From the NCBI RefSeq assembly GCF_002844575.1, contig NZ_PIQO01000003.1:124001-188000 (forward strand): a DNA stretch of 64,000 nucleotides. Direction: 5' to 3'. Under the pieces are notes generated by a model. That model had not been told where the DNA came from. It saw only the letters and a list, made by a program, of their open reading frames with translations, and made no database searches. Every line of letters starts with the position of its first letter. Position 1 is the first letter of the stretch. Below are positions 42,440 to 52,216 of the stretch, piece by piece. The stretch is from Heyndrickxia camelliae (GTDB lineage Bacteria > Bacillota > Bacilli > Bacillales > Bacillaceae_C). The position numbers and the translations under genes were made by a program.

Positions 42440-43750
42440 TTATTTTCTTTGACGTGACAAAATTCGAATCGGTGTTCCCTCAAAATCAAATGCATCTCGA
42501 ATTCGATTTTCCAAAAATCTCTCATACGAAAAATGCATTAATTCGGGATTATTCACAAAAACAACAAAAGTTGGCGGTTTTACCGATACTTGTGTGGAAT
42601 AATAAATTCGTAGCCTTTGTCCCTTATCCGTCGGTGTTGGATTCATCGCTACTGCATCCATAATAACCTCATTTAAGATGCTAGATTGCACCCTTAATGA
42701 ATGGTTTTCACTAACCCTTCTTATTACAGGGATTAAATTATTCACCCTTTTCTTAGTCTTAGCTGACACAAAGACAATTGGTGCATAGCTTAAAAAGAGA
42801 AAATGTTCTCGTATCTTTTCTTCAAATTTCTTCATCGTTTTCTCATCTTTTTCTACCGCATCCCATTTGTTAACAACTATTACTATTGCCCTTCCAGCTT
42901 CATGCGCATATCCAGCAATACGTTTATCCTGTTCTCTAATGCCTTCCTCACCGTTTATGACAACACAAACAACATCTGACCGTTCAATAGCTCTTAATGC
43001 ACGCAACACACTATATTTTTCTGTACTTTCATAAACTTTTCCTTTTTTTCGCATCCCAGCCGTATCAATAATGACATATTCCTGATCTTCAAATGTATAA
43101 GATGAATCTATTGCATCACGTGTAGTGCCCTCAATATCACTTACAATCACACGTTCTTCCCCTAGTATAGCATTTACGAGTGAAGATTTTCCAACATTTG
43201 GACGACCGATAAAGCTGAATTTAATTACATCATCATCATAGACTATTTCATCCTGCTTAGGAAAATGCTTTGCGGCCTCATCTAGTAAATCCCCTAAGCC
43301 GATACCGTGTGCACCAGAAATCGGAAACGGCTCTCCAAAACCGAGGGCGTAGAAATCATATATTTGATCCCTCATTTCGGGATTATCAATTTTATTTACT
43401 CCTAACACAACAGGTTTTTGCGACCGATATAATATTTTTGCTACCATCTCATCAGCTGTCGTTACACCTTCACGGCCACTTACGATAAAAATGATGACAT
43501 CCGCTTCATCAATGGCGATTTCAGCTTGAGCGCGGATTTGTTCTAAAAAGGGTTCATCCCCTATATCAATACCGCCAGTATCAATAATATTAAAATCATG
43601 TGTAAGCCACTCCGCAGAACTATATATACGGTCCCTAGTAACACCAGGAATATCCTCTACAATCGAAATACGTTCTCCAACGATTCGATTAAATATTGTG
43701 GATTTCCCCACATTTGGACGACCTACGATAGCGACAACAGGCTTTGCCAC
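42440..43750 (-). CDS. der: Ribosome biogenesis GTPase Der (EngA)
   Basis: Essential double GTPase for 50S subunit assembly. The 436-residue protein has two G domains, each with a G1 motif (GRPNVGKST near residue 9 and GRPNVGKSS near residue 182), DTGG/DTAG G3 motifs, NKxD G4 motifs, and a C-terminal KH-like domain. Start GTG 43750 has AAAGGGTG 6 bases upstream and gives [15 protein letters not shown] 43759 lies within that site. Confidence 0.97.
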   Translation of the reverse strand: MAKPVVAIVGRPNVGKSTIFNRIVGERISIVEDIPGVTRDRIYSSAEWLTHDFNIIDTGGIDIGDEPFLEQIRAQAEIAIDEADVIIFIVSGREGVTTADEMVAKILYRSQKPVVLGVNKIDNPEMRDQIYDFYALGFGEPFPISGAHGIGLGDLLDEAAKHFPKQDEIVYDDDVIKFSFIGRPNVGKSSLVNAILGEERVIVSDIEGTTRDAIDSSYTFEDQEYVIIDTAGMRKKGKVYESTEKYSVLRALRAIERSDVVCVVINGEEGIREQDKRIAGYAHEAGRAIVIVVNKWDAVEKDEKTMKKFEEKIREHFLFLSYAPIVFVSAKTKKRVNNLIPVIRRVSENHSLRVQSSILNEVIMDAVAMNPTPTDKGQRLRIYYSTQVSVKPPTFVVFVNNPELMHFSYERFLENRIRDAFDFEGTPIRILSRQRK

Positions 43751-44012
43751 TTCTATCACCCTTTCATCTATTTCTATTCATTTTCATGCGTCATTTACTA
43801 ATCCACTATTATTTTATACTACTTTAAATTAAATACTTTCGGAATTGATATGTATTATCACTATAATCAACTAAAGATCTGGAAATACAATCTATTTTGC
43901 AAATATTATATTTTTAATAGGCACTAGCTATAATAGTTTAACAATAATATGGTCTGCAATCAATGAAAGATTCCATTACTATTCACCAATCAATCATTTT
44001 CTTTACCGCATC

Positions 44013-44615
44013 TCATCCATGTTTTTGTTTTCCAACGGAGTTTTTTAATGACATATTGGAAGATATATGTTGGATAAAAAACCATGTTAATGTAATAAAA
44101 AAGTAAATGGCGCAAATATCTAAGTAATCTCCGGAACAAGCATTATACGTAAATTCCCATTTAGACAATATAACCCCATAGACTATTTCTCCTTGTATTG
44201 TGCCCAGAACGGAGCAAACTAAATGAGAAAATAGACTTTTTGGATAAAGAATTTGTGCAATAAGAAAGATCAAGATTGCGGTCATAACATGGTAATCAAG
44301 AATCAACCAAACTGGATCATATAAAATCATTAATAAATAACCTGTATAGCCGGTTATCATAATAATAATGGCAATCATCATAAAGATTCTTTTGGAAAAA
44401 GCAAGAAATGCAATATACACATATCCGATAATTAGAAATATTATGGCAGGAACTTGAATGCTCAAAGGTGCGATATGAACTTTATATGGAAATACAATAA
44501 TGAAGACTAATGAAAGAAATGCTAACGGAAAGCGAAACTTATTTTGCTTGTGCATAAGAAAAGTGGCAACAATCCATGTCCCCCACAAGAATCCAATAAA
44601 TATCGAGCCTGGCAC
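44013..44615 (-). CDS. yphA: Multi-pass membrane protein YphA
   Basis: A 200-residue protein with about six hydrophobic helices, matching B. subtilis YphA in length and position between der and ypfD. No enzyme motif is visible. Start is GTG 44615 behind AGGGAGAG. Its location among sporulation genes suggests a role in the spore envelope; this is inference. Confidence 0.8.
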   Translation of the reverse strand: MPGSIFIGFLWGTWIVATFLMHKQNKFRFPLAFLSLVFIIVFPYKVHIAPLSIQVPAIIFLIIGYVYIAFLAFSKRIFMMIAIIIMITGYTGYLLMILYDPVWLILDYHVMTAILIFLIAQILYPKSLFSHLVCSVLGTIQGEIVYGVILSKWEFTYNACSGDYLDICAIYFFITLTWFFIQHISSNMSLKNSVGKQKHG

Positions 44616-44794
44616 TTTTTTCTCTCCCTTCTTTAACCATTATTCATTATGGGAAAATAAAAAAATTTCTAATCGTGAATAGCAAATATTTATGGAGATA
44701 TCCTTATGATAGAAGCGGTTCAACTATTAGGGGTATTCCCTAAATGGTAATTATCAGGTTGATCCTTTCTACTTTTATTTAAGGGGGTGTTTCG

Positions 44795-44929
44795 ATGGGA
44801 AAAGATAGACAAGAGAAAAAATTAAGAAAGAGCAAAAAAGTGGAGTCAGATAGAGACCAGGCATTACATTATGATGGTGCAACCAGATTAGAAGGACCTG
44901 AGGAAGCCCGAAAGAGACAGCGTGGATAA
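44795..44929 (+). CDS. ypzI: YpzI family small protein
   Basis: A 44-residue, highly charged protein starting MGKDRQEKKLRKSKKVESDR and ending EEARKRQRG. It matches the small conserved Bacillus protein YpzI, found at the same place between yphA and ypfD. ATG is preceded by AAGGGGGTG with 5-base spacing. It is the only + strand gene between ypjC and the asparaginase. Function is unknown. Confidence 0.85.
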   Translation: MGKDRQEKKLRKSKKVESDRDQALHYDGATRLEGPEEARKRQRG

Positions 44930-44952
44930 GATAGGTAGGCAAATTTTATGAT

Positions 44953-45000
44953 AGCAAAAGAAAAAGGGACATAAGAAATATGCGCCCCTTTTCTTTTGCT
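44953..45000. terminator. Hairpin between ypzI and ypfD, probable bidirectional terminator
   Basis: A stem of about 16 pairs, AGCAAAAGAAAAAGGG (44953-44968) with CCCCTTTTCTTTTGCT (44985-45000), contains U-rich arms on both strands between the two convergent genes. There is no separate T tail. Confidence 0.6.
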
Positions 45001-45061
45001 AATACTAAGAAATTAGCCAGTATTAAATTCGTATTACTTTACAATGCATGTTTACTTTCTC

Positions 45062-46198
45062 TTACTTTAAATTTTTTAATTTATCTCCGATCACTTCACC
45101 AAGCTGAAATCCTTTGGTTTCTTCTGGCAATTCATATTCAATATGATTGTCAGCATCTTTTTCCTCTAATTCCTTTATGCTTAGGGAAAGTCTTTGTTCC
45201 TTTTCATTAACATCTAGAACTTTTACTTGGACTTGTTGTCCTTCTTTTAACACTTCATGAGGAGTTCCAATATGTTTGTGGGAAATTTGCGAAATATGCA
45301 CAAGACCTTCTACCCCTGGATATACTTCGACAAATGCCCCAAATGATACAATTCGTTTTACTACACCTGTTAAAATCGAATCAACTGCAGCTTTTTCTTC
45401 AATATTCGTCCAAGGTCCCGGTTGTGTTTCTTTAATGGATAATGAAATTCTTTCATTATCTAAATCCACAGAAAGCACCTTGACTTGGACCTTTTCACCC
45501 TCATGTACAACATCTGATGGCATTGAAACATGGTTATGAGATAGCTGGGATATATGAACTAATCCGTCCACTCCTCCTATATCAACAAATGCACCAAAAT
45601 TAGTAATTCGTTGTACCACGCCTTCTAATATTTGGCCGGCACTAATGTTTTTTAATACTTGTTTTTTCTTTTGTTCCTTTTCTGTTTCAATGACAGCACG
45701 GTGAGAGAGAATAAGACGATTTTTCTCCTGATCTAGTTCAACAATTTTAAATGAAATTGTTTTGCCTTTATAATCCGAGAAATCTTCCACGTAATGATCC
45801 TCTACCAATGATGCTGGTACAAATCCCCGAACTCCGAGGTCTACTACCAGACCACCTTTTACAACATCGTTTACAACCGCATCGAAAACATCACCATTTT
45901 CAAAACGACGTTTCATTTCTTCCCATGCTTTCTCTGCATCCGCTTTTCGCTTAGACACAACTAATGCATCTTCTTCTACCTTTGTTACCACTAATTCGAG
46001 TTCGTCTCCTACTTTCACCACATCAGAAGCATGTTCCACATGCAGACTTGATAGTTCGCTTATTGGAATAATACCATCAAGTTTACTTCCATCAATTGAA
46101 ACAAGCACTTGCTTTTCTTCAATTTTGGTTACAGTTCCTTTAACTTTATCATTCTCAGAAAAAGTTTTGACTTCCACTTGACTCATATCTTCTGTCAT
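45062..46198 (-). CDS. ypfD: S1-domain RNA-binding protein (ribosomal protein S1 homologue)
   Basis: A 378-residue protein with four S1 RNA-binding domains (about residues 16-85, 103-168, 189-257 and 274-343; GLVHISQLSHNHV and GLVHISQISHKHI mark the last two). Gram-positive homologues are shorter than the six-domain E. coli S1 and may act in translation or RNA metabolism. B. subtilis YpfD is not essential. ATG 46198 follows AAGGAGGAG. Ends with FQLGEVIGDKLKNLK, the family C-terminus. Confidence 0.94.
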   Translation of the reverse strand: MTEDMSQVEVKTFSENDKVKGTVTKIEEKQVLVSIDGSKLDGIIPISELSSLHVEHASDVVKVGDELELVVTKVEEDALVVSKRKADAEKAWEEMKRRFENGDVFDAVVNDVVKGGLVVDLGVRGFVPASLVEDHYVEDFSDYKGKTISFKIVELDQEKNRLILSHRAVIETEKEQKKKQVLKNISAGQILEGVVQRITNFGAFVDIGGVDGLVHISQLSHNHVSMPSDVVHEGEKVQVKVLSVDLDNERISLSIKETQPGPWTNIEEKAAVDSILTGVVKRIVSFGAFVEVYPGVEGLVHISQISHKHIGTPHEVLKEGQQVQVKVLDVNEKEQRLSLSIKELEEKDADNHIEYELPEETKGFQLGEVIGDKLKNLK

Positions 46199-46379
46199 AT
46201 GTACTCCTCCTTAATCGAACTGCTGAAAACTTTCGCCCTTCCTTAATAGTGGAATAAAGACAAGAGTTCAGTTAAATGAAAAGCTTTGTAGCTAATCGTC
46301 TAATATCTAATAATTCAAAAAAGATATTCTCTCTACTAACTTCTTACAAATATGAAAATTTGTCAAGTAAAGTAGTCCC

Positions 46380-46961
46380 TTATCGATGTTTTTCTATAAG
46401 CGTACGAATATTATTCATAATTACTTCCGTAACCTCATCCGCACTTGCTTTATTCTCCCTGTAATAGGACATATCAATAGGTTCCCCATAAATAACTTTA
46501 AGCTTTTTAAAAGGTTTATATGGTCCAATAATCGCACAAGGTACAACATGTGCATTGGATCTTAATGCAAAGAAACCTGCACCAGCAAGTCCCTTTCCGA
46601 GTTCTCCCGTCTTACTTCGATGGCCTTCAGGAAATAATCCTAATACTTTATTTTCTTTGAGTGCACCCAAGCCTTTTCTAAGAGCCTCACGATCACTCAT
46701 TCCCCTTTTAACGGGAAATGCATTTAATTTTGTGACTAGCGTTTTAATAACTGGTGTATTAAACAGCTCTTCTTTTGCCATAAAGACAACTGGACGGGGA
46801 CATGTAATACCGACAACAGGAGGATCTAAGTTATCTATATGATTGGAACATAAAAGAACACCGCCGTCTTTTGGAAATGATTCCAAGCCAATAACCTCCA
46901 TACGATATAGAGGCTTAAGTATCGAATGAACGACAACCTTAGCAAATGAATAAAATGTCAC
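46380..46961 (-). CDS. plsC: 1-acyl-sn-glycerol-3-phosphate acyltransferase
   Basis: Acylates lysophosphatidic acid to phosphatidic acid at the membrane. The 193-residue protein has the catalytic HX4D motif as NHIDNLD, the PVKRG block II, and FPEGHRS block III. Start GTG 46961 has AAAGGA about 10 bases upstream; TTG 46970 is only 2 bases from it. Located between cmk and ypfD, an arrangement common in other bacilli; I recall that B. subtilis has its plsC elsewhere. Confidence 0.92.
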   Translation of the reverse strand: MTFYSFAKVVVHSILKPLYRMEVIGLESFPKDGGVLLCSNHIDNLDPPVVGITCPRPVVFMAKEELFNTPVIKTLVTKLNAFPVKRGMSDREALRKGLGALKENKVLGLFPEGHRSKTGELGKGLAGAGFFALRSNAHVVPCAIIGPYKPFKKLKVIYGEPIDMSYYRENKASADEVTEVIMNNIRTLIEKHR

Positions 46962-46966
46962 GACTA

Positions 46967-47635
46967 TCAAATCCTTTCAAGGACAAGATGCATGATTTTA
47001 TCCACCACTTCACCAATGCTTAAGGAAGTAGTGTCTAACTCGATAGCATCTTCTGCCTTACGCAATGGAGCAACTTCTCTTTCAGAATCTAATTTGTCCC
47101 TTAACTCAATTTCTTCTTTTAGTTTATTTAAATCAGAAGGAAAGCCTTTGGAAATATTTTCTGCGTGCCTTCTTTCCGCTCGTTCATCCACACTAGCTAA
47201 TAAAAATATTTTCAATTCTGCATTTGGTATGACATGAGTGCCTATATCTCTGCCATCCATTACAATGCCACCGTTTTTAGCAAAATCCTTTTGACGTCGG
47301 ACCATTTCTTCTCGTACAGAACGGTATTTTGACACAATGGAAACAGAATTTGTCACTTCCGCTTCACGGATTGCATTTGTCACATTCATTCCATCAACAA
47401 ATACTGATTGACCATTTTCACTAGCCACCAACTTAATTTCGGTATCAAGCAAAAGTTCTGCCAGAGCATGTTCATTATCTAAACTAACGCGATTTTGAAG
47501 GGCTTTGTAAGTTAATGATCGATACATCGCTCCTGTATCAATATAAATATATGATAATTTTTCTGCGATAATCTTCGCTACGGTACTTTTCCCGGCAGCG
47601 GCGGGTCCATCAATTGCAATTCTAATTTTTTTCAA
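46967..47635 (-). CDS. cmk: Cytidylate kinase
   Basis: Phosphorylates CMP and dCMP with ATP. The 222-residue protein has the P-loop GPAAAGKST at 10-18, the DTGAMYR segment and DGRDIGTHV. Start is TTG 47635, with AGGTGA 7 bases upstream. Its end carries the ribosome-binding site of plsC, so the two genes are probably co-translated. Confidence 0.95.
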   Translation of the reverse strand: MKKIRIAIDGPAAAGKSTVAKIIAEKLSYIYIDTGAMYRSLTYKALQNRVSLDNEHALAELLLDTEIKLVASENGQSVFVDGMNVTNAIREAEVTNSVSIVSKYRSVREEMVRRQKDFAKNGGIVMDGRDIGTHVIPNAELKIFLLASVDERAERRHAENISKGFPSDLNKLKEEIELRDKLDSEREVAPLRKAEDAIELDTTSLSIGEVVDKIMHLVLERI

Positions 47636-47738
47636 TGCTTCTTCACCTACTAATCCTAATCCTATGTAATTATCTTTCTTATATTAACACAAAAATGGTA
47701 ATTTAGTGATACATCATAAATGTTTTTCAGTTATAAAT

Positions 47739-47769
47739 AGAAAAAAAGACAGGATATTCTTCTGTCTTT
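47739..47769 (-). terminator. Terminator after ypfB
   Basis: Stem AAAGACAG / CTGTCTTT with T-rich tail TTTTTTTC on the minus strand, overlapping the ypfB stop. Confidence 0.8.
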
Positions 47770-47950
47770 ATGGATTACTTTTCCATGTTTCCATGATGGG
47801 TGTTTCGTTTTGTTGATTGACTCCTTCATAATAAGTGATTCTTTGTAAATCTTTTAAATTCTGAAAGTGTTGGAAAATAAATTGAAAAAAAACTAGTAAT
47901 AGAAAATGGAAAATAACTATTTTAAGGATCCATCTTTCTATAGTTTTCAT
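47768..47950 (-). CDS. ypfB: YpfB, DUF5359 small membrane protein
   Basis: A 60-residue protein with one N-terminal membrane helix (WILKIVIFHFLLLVFFQFIF) and the conserved LQRITYYEGVNQ segment of DUF5359. Position between motI and cmk matches B. subtilis YpfB. Two ATG codons in tandem (47953 and 47950) follow GGGGGTG; the second has the better spacing. Function unknown. Confidence 0.85.
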   Translation of the reverse strand: MKTIERWILKIVIFHFLLLVFFQFIFQHFQNLKDLQRITYYEGVNQQNETPIMETWKSNP

Positions 47951-48031
47951 CATTTCACACCCCCTGTAAATAATGATATCATTGTTTACATTATTGGGAT
48001 TTTAAAAACGTTCTATACTTTCATACCGTAT

Positions 48032-48679
48032 TTAAGATAGTCCTTTTTTTCTAAGCTCTAATTGCCTTTCAAAGCAGAATCTTAATAACACTTGTTTTTC
48101 TTTAGCACTAATGTCTTTAAATTTAAGCGATGCTATATGTTTACCGTCTTTTTCCCACATGCGGATTACATAGAATGGCAATCTTAGATACATATGTCCT
48201 GATTGTAAAGGCAAGACAAATAATCCTTCCCCCTCTTCATTTTGATCGACTTTTATATTCATTGGAAGAAGAACTGCACATCCTCCAGCACTAATATCCT
48301 CCGTAATAGTAGGAATTTGCTGATTTGATTGAGGTAATGATACTGAAACATCCACAGCTGTTTCAATACGAACAAATTGCCTTCGCTGTATTTTAATTAA
48401 TTGATCATCTCCGGGAAAATGAAGAATAATTAGCGGGATGTTTTTTTTCACTTTTCCAATTACTTGAGTCCTAAATTTATAGGCAACATTATTTTCCGAA
48501 ATAAGCACCGCATCGAATGATATTGAATTTGCTAAGAAAGTAGTTCTATTAGTTTTTAAATTTTTAGGATAATCAATATAAATCCGATCTTCTTCAATAT
48601 CTGCAATTTTACACCTATATTTTTCATCTAAATCATTATCTAACGGTTCCAGTGTTAAAGACATTCCAATTTTCAGCAT
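48032..48679 (-). CDS. motI: Cyclic-di-GMP-binding flagellar clutch protein MotI (YpfA, PilZ)
   Basis: B. subtilis MotI (DgrA) binds c-di-GMP and disengages the flagellar stator from the rotor. This 215-residue homologue has an N-terminal YcgR-like beta domain (about 1-90) and a C-terminal PilZ domain with the ligand motifs RRQFVR (RxxxR) and DISAGG (D/NxSxxG), so nucleotide binding should be retained. ATG 48679 is chosen over the TTG at 48712, which starts in the leader. Presence with cheR supports motility. Confidence 0.88.
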   Translation of the reverse strand: MLKIGMSLTLEPLDNDLDEKYRCKIADIEEDRIYIDYPKNLKTNRTTFLANSISFDAVLISENNVAYKFRTQVIGKVKKNIPLIILHFPGDDQLIKIQRRQFVRIETAVDVSVSLPQSNQQIPTITEDISAGGCAVLLPMNIKVDQNEEGEGLFVLPLQSGHMYLRLPFYVIRMWEKDGKHIASLKFKDISAKEKQVLLRFCFERQLELRKKGLS

Positions 48680-49023
48680 CTGTAATTTACACTTCCCTAC
48701 GACTTTTCTCAATACTATAACTATTTTACCAATAATGATAAAAATATTAAATTAGCTCAGTAGTATATTTTCTGTTTATATTTAAAAAGTCTCTTTACTT
48801 AACCTTTGTATAAAATCTAAGAGCAGATTTTAATCTGTTGCAATTTACATATAGTAAAAATCGGCAGTAGGATTTTCACAGTAATTTTCTACAATTAAAT
48901 GAAAAACGGAATGTAGAAAAGAGCTCGAATCCTATCCATTTCAAAGATTATATACTTATACGAAAAGTAAACAATTTTTGTGAAAGTAGCCTATAAAAAA
49001 AAGAAAAGCCTAAACAGCTTTTC
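48680..49023. other. Gene-free interval between ypeB and motI
   Basis: AT-rich, with only the ypeB terminator (48995-49025) and presumably the motI promoter, which I cannot place. No frame, repeat or structured RNA stands out. Confidence 0.5.
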
Positions 49024-49025
49024 TT
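48995..49025 (-). terminator. Terminator of sleB-ypeB
   Basis: Stem AAGAAAAGC / GCTTTTCTT with a 7-base loop and T-rich tail on the minus strand, overlapping the ypeB stop codon. Confidence 0.85.
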
Positions 49026-50373
49026 ATAAAGCATTTTTATATATTGCTTCAGCATTTTTAAATTTTTCTACTTTTTCTTCGACACCAGTAGTCGCATTAA
49101 TATATATACGGTATGTGTCGTTTCCTAAAGTTCCTAAAAATTCATAGCAAAGAACTTCCTCATTAAGATCATTCACAATAAGCGCTAATCGATCTTCCAT
49201 AATCTTAAGTTTCGGATTTATATATCCTTTCGCTTCCGTCAAGCTTAATGTTGGCTTGGGTATGTTGCGCTTATAGTGACTTTGCAAATAATCCTCTATC
49301 GTAAAGCCAATCACCTGACCATTATCGAGGGCAATTTTCATTTTAATGGTTTCGGGATAAATTCTTATTCCGTTTTGAACTGTTACAAAGGAATAAACGC
49401 CGACAGTATCATATTGAGAACTTTCAAAACTTTGCATCCCCTCAAAATGATGGCTCTTTAAAAAACTTAAGGCCATTCTCTCTCCATCATTTAAGCTTAT
49501 TTTTTGTTTTCCGATTTTACGCTGGTTCATATACCATATCGGATGGCCGCCTTTTTTGCTTATATCCATTACTTCTTCTATATTATTTTTCCCTTTTAAG
49601 GTCACACTGTAAAAGCCAAATTTAGCTCCTTTCTTACTTTCAGTCACTTTCACTACATCGGCATCCTTCATAGCTGAATACCCTTTTGCAATCTTTTCTA
49701 CCTCTGCCTTTGACATGATTTTCCCCTGTACATGCTGGTAATTCTCGTCCCTTTTGCTGTAGCTTACAAAGGAAGGATTATCCATATTTGCCTCGTCATA
49801 CCCTTTGGCTGTTTTTTCAACAGTCTTAAAACCATCAATAATCGTGTTGTCTGACGCTTCTTTTCCAGTTGCAAGCGCTAATTCAACATCCATCCATCGT
49901 AAGTTATTTTTTAGAACCAGATGTTGAACATGACGAAGCTCTCCTTGAATATCCTCACTCTGACTGTAAAGTTTTTTCAATGTACTATATTCTTGGTCTG
50001 TTAATGGTTTTTTATCTAAATCTCTTATAGCTGTTTGGTAACTAAAACTTCCTATCTTCGTCAGGAATTCCTCTGTTTTGTTAAATGGTAATAATGATAG
50101 AGGCAGCTGTCCCACACTATTATGTGCTTCCGATGTTAATCTCCAAACTTCTGCCAATCCAGGGGATAAAGATTTTCTAGAATTCATAGCAAGTGTTGTA
50201 CCGATTTTATCGTGCAGAAGGTCCATCTGAAAGGCTAAATTATGGAAGGCACGTTGATAGTTATTCTCTGAGTTAATTAAAATCGCATTCTTTTCACGAT
50301 GTTCTTGATATCCCCAGACAGCTGTACCCACTACTCCGAGTGACAAAATCGTAATTATTATTCCTCTGATCAA
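49024..50373 (-). CDS. ypeB: Germination protein YpeB
   Basis: Partner of the cortex-lytic enzyme SleB; the two protect each other in the dormant spore inner membrane. The 449-residue protein has an N-terminal membrane anchor (about residues 1-22), a helical YpeB_N region, and C-terminal PepSY-type repeats (for example KAEVEKIAKGYSAMKDADVV). Start TTG 50373 follows GGGGTGATG. It lies 13 bases after sleB and ends at a terminator, forming a bicistronic sleB-ypeB operon. Confidence 0.95.
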   Translation of the reverse strand: MIRGIIITILSLGVVGTAVWGYQEHREKNAILINSENNYQRAFHNLAFQMDLLHDKIGTTLAMNSRKSLSPGLAEVWRLTSEAHNSVGQLPLSLLPFNKTEEFLTKIGSFSYQTAIRDLDKKPLTDQEYSTLKKLYSQSEDIQGELRHVQHLVLKNNLRWMDVELALATGKEASDNTIIDGFKTVEKTAKGYDEANMDNPSFVSYSKRDENYQHVQGKIMSKAEVEKIAKGYSAMKDADVVKVTESKKGAKFGFYSVTLKGKNNIEEVMDISKKGGHPIWYMNQRKIGKQKISLNDGERMALSFLKSHHFEGMQSFESSQYDTVGVYSFVTVQNGIRIYPETIKMKIALDNGQVIGFTIEDYLQSHYKRNIPKPTLSLTEAKGYINPKLKIMEDRLALIVNDLNEEVLCYEFLGTLGNDTYRIYINATTGVEEKVEKFKNAEAIYKNAL

Positions 50374-50386
50374 CTTTCATCACCCC

Positions 50387-51217
50387 TTATTTACAAAAAA
50401 TATGTTTACCAATTTGCTTGATTTGCGGTCTACTCCAAATCCATTTACTCGTGGCGGTTGCAGGGTTAAAATAATATAATGCATTGCCTGTTGGATCCCA
50501 CCCATTAATCGCATCCATCACTGCATTCTCGGCGGTTTTGTTTGGAGTCAACCAAATTTGTCCGTCTGCTACAGCAGTAAATGCGCCCGGCTGAAAAATA
50601 ACCCCTGACACAGTATTAGGAAAAGAAGAACTTTCAACACGATTTAAAATAACAGCGGCTACTGCAACCTGCCCTTCATAAGGCTCTCCTCTCGATTCTC
50701 CGTATACTGCATTCGACATCAGCTTAATATCATTTTGAGAATAGCCATTTGGCACATTAGTAGCCGTTACATTGGATGTATTATTTGGCTTTGTGGAATT
50801 GGCATTGGTGGAGGAGGATTTTGGCTTAATTTGTTTATCGATATCTACTCCACCATAATACGTAAAATCATTGCCTTTTCGTATTTGTTCCATGACAAAA
50901 TCCCTATTATAATTTGAAGCCGATACTAATTTTGCTTTTGTGCTTGCTCCTGCCAATCCATCAATAGGAAGTCCAAATTTCTCTTGAAAATTTCTCAATG
51001 CCCAATATGTACCCCAACCAAAAACACCATCAATCTTCCCTTTATAGTAACCAATATTTTGTAAACGTGCCTGCAATTCTATTACATCGTCACCTGTAGC
51101 ACCGCGCTGAATTATCTGATTTGAAAAAGCTTTTACACTATGCTGCACGTTTGTAATCGATACTAAGGGTACTATCACTACAATGAAGAAAACTTTCAAT
51201 AAGGAGCTATACTTCAT
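50387..51217 (-). CDS. sleB: Spore cortex-lytic enzyme SleB
   Basis: Lytic transglycosylase that degrades muramic-delta-lactam cortex during germination. The 276-residue protein has a signal peptide (residues 1-30), a peptidoglycan-binding domain (about 36-95, GATGDDVIELQARLQ), a Ser/Asn/Thr linker, and the SleB hydrolase domain with catalytic Glu in YGESRGEPYEGQVAVAAV. ATG 51217 follows GGAGGG; the longer frame to 51253 is leader. It is normally expressed in the forespore. Confidence 0.95.
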   Translation of the reverse strand: MKYSSLLKVFFIVVIVPLVSITNVQHSVKAFSNQIIQRGATGDDVIELQARLQNIGYYKGKIDGVFGWGTYWALRNFQEKFGLPIDGLAGASTKAKLVSASNYNRDFVMEQIRKGNDFTYYGGVDIDKQIKPKSSSTNANSTKPNNTSNVTATNVPNGYSQNDIKLMSNAVYGESRGEPYEGQVAVAAVILNRVESSSFPNTVSGVIFQPGAFTAVADGQIWLTPNKTAENAVMDAINGWDPTGNALYYFNPATATSKWIWSRPQIKQIGKHIFCK

Positions 51218-51388
51218 GAATCTAACCCTCCAAGAATAATGTTGAATTATCACTAGTTTTTGAAATTGGAGGTATTTTATTCAAAAAAAATATAAATGGT
51301 GGAATGCTATTGGGTAGGGGGGGATTATTTGAATTTACCTTTTTTAATCAGCGGGTTTGAATAAAACCCACTGATTAAGAAAGCTGCT

Positions 51389-52063
51389 TTATTTTTCTAT
51401 TGCCTTTTGATGAAGTTTTTCTGTTAATATATGGGCATGCTTTACTTTTCTTAAACCATACCACCAGAGGAATAACATAAAAGGAATCATACAATAAATC
51501 CAATTTTTAACCGAAATCAGGATATAATCATAAATTCCATGAAGCAAGAAGGAGATAAAAAAGGATAAAAATAACCATTTTATATAATTTTTATCGCTGG
51601 AGAATTTCCCTTTTCCCAAATAATATCCCATTACAACACCAAATAAAGCGTGGCTTGAAACAGGAAGCAATGCACGTCCAATTGCAACTTCAATACCGCT
51701 GCTAATCAGTGATAAAATATTTTCCACTGTTGCAAAACCAAGGGAAACACTAACACCATATACAATTCCATCATATGGTTCATTAAAATCTCCATGCGTA
51801 TATACGGTAAAAAATAAAATAAACCATTTAAAAAACTCCTCGAGCAAGGCAGTACTTATAAATGCATTTTCTATTTTCCCTTGCATAATATGTTCGGTTA
51901 TTAAAACATGTTGTATAAACATAATCGGAAAAGTTAAAATTGCCCCATACATAAAAGATTTAAAAACGAGCAAAATCGGTTCTTGTTCATATTGATCCTT
52001 TAAATAAAAGTAACTCAGTAGTGCAAGTCCTGGTGCTATACCCGCTGATATAATAACCAGCAT
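51389..52063 (-). CDS. prsW: Intramembrane protease PrsW
   Basis: Site-1 protease that in B. subtilis cleaves RsiW to release sigma-W under envelope stress. The 224-residue protein has about seven membrane helices and the conserved motifs EEFFKWF (tandem Glu), FATVEN and SHALFG, which place it in the glutamic-type CPBP-related family. ATG follows GAGGG. A 15-bp inverted repeat without a T tail lies downstream at 51344-51378. Confidence 0.93.
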   Translation of the reverse strand: MLVIISAGIAPGLALLSYFYLKDQYEQEPILLVFKSFMYGAILTFPIMFIQHVLITEHIMQGKIENAFISTALLEEFFKWFILFFTVYTHGDFNEPYDGIVYGVSVSLGFATVENILSLISSGIEVAIGRALLPVSSHALFGVVMGYYLGKGKFSSDKNYIKWLFLSFFISFLLHGIYDYILISVKNWIYCMIPFMLFLWWYGLRKVKHAHILTEKLHQKAIEK

Positions 52064-52216
52064 GAAACGCCCTCTTTTCTTTCTGTTTTCTTAATCGTAT
52101 CATGTATATATACGGATGGAAACAACATAATCAAAAAGTACTATTTTAAACAATATTTACCATCCACTTAAACAGAAGCATGTTTACTATTATTTCACAG
52201 CTTTGGAGGAAATCAT

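Noticed and set aside
51344-51378. 15-bp inverted repeat downstream of prsW
   Set aside because: One mismatch, A-rich tail on the minus strand, so not a standard terminator; too little else to give it a function.
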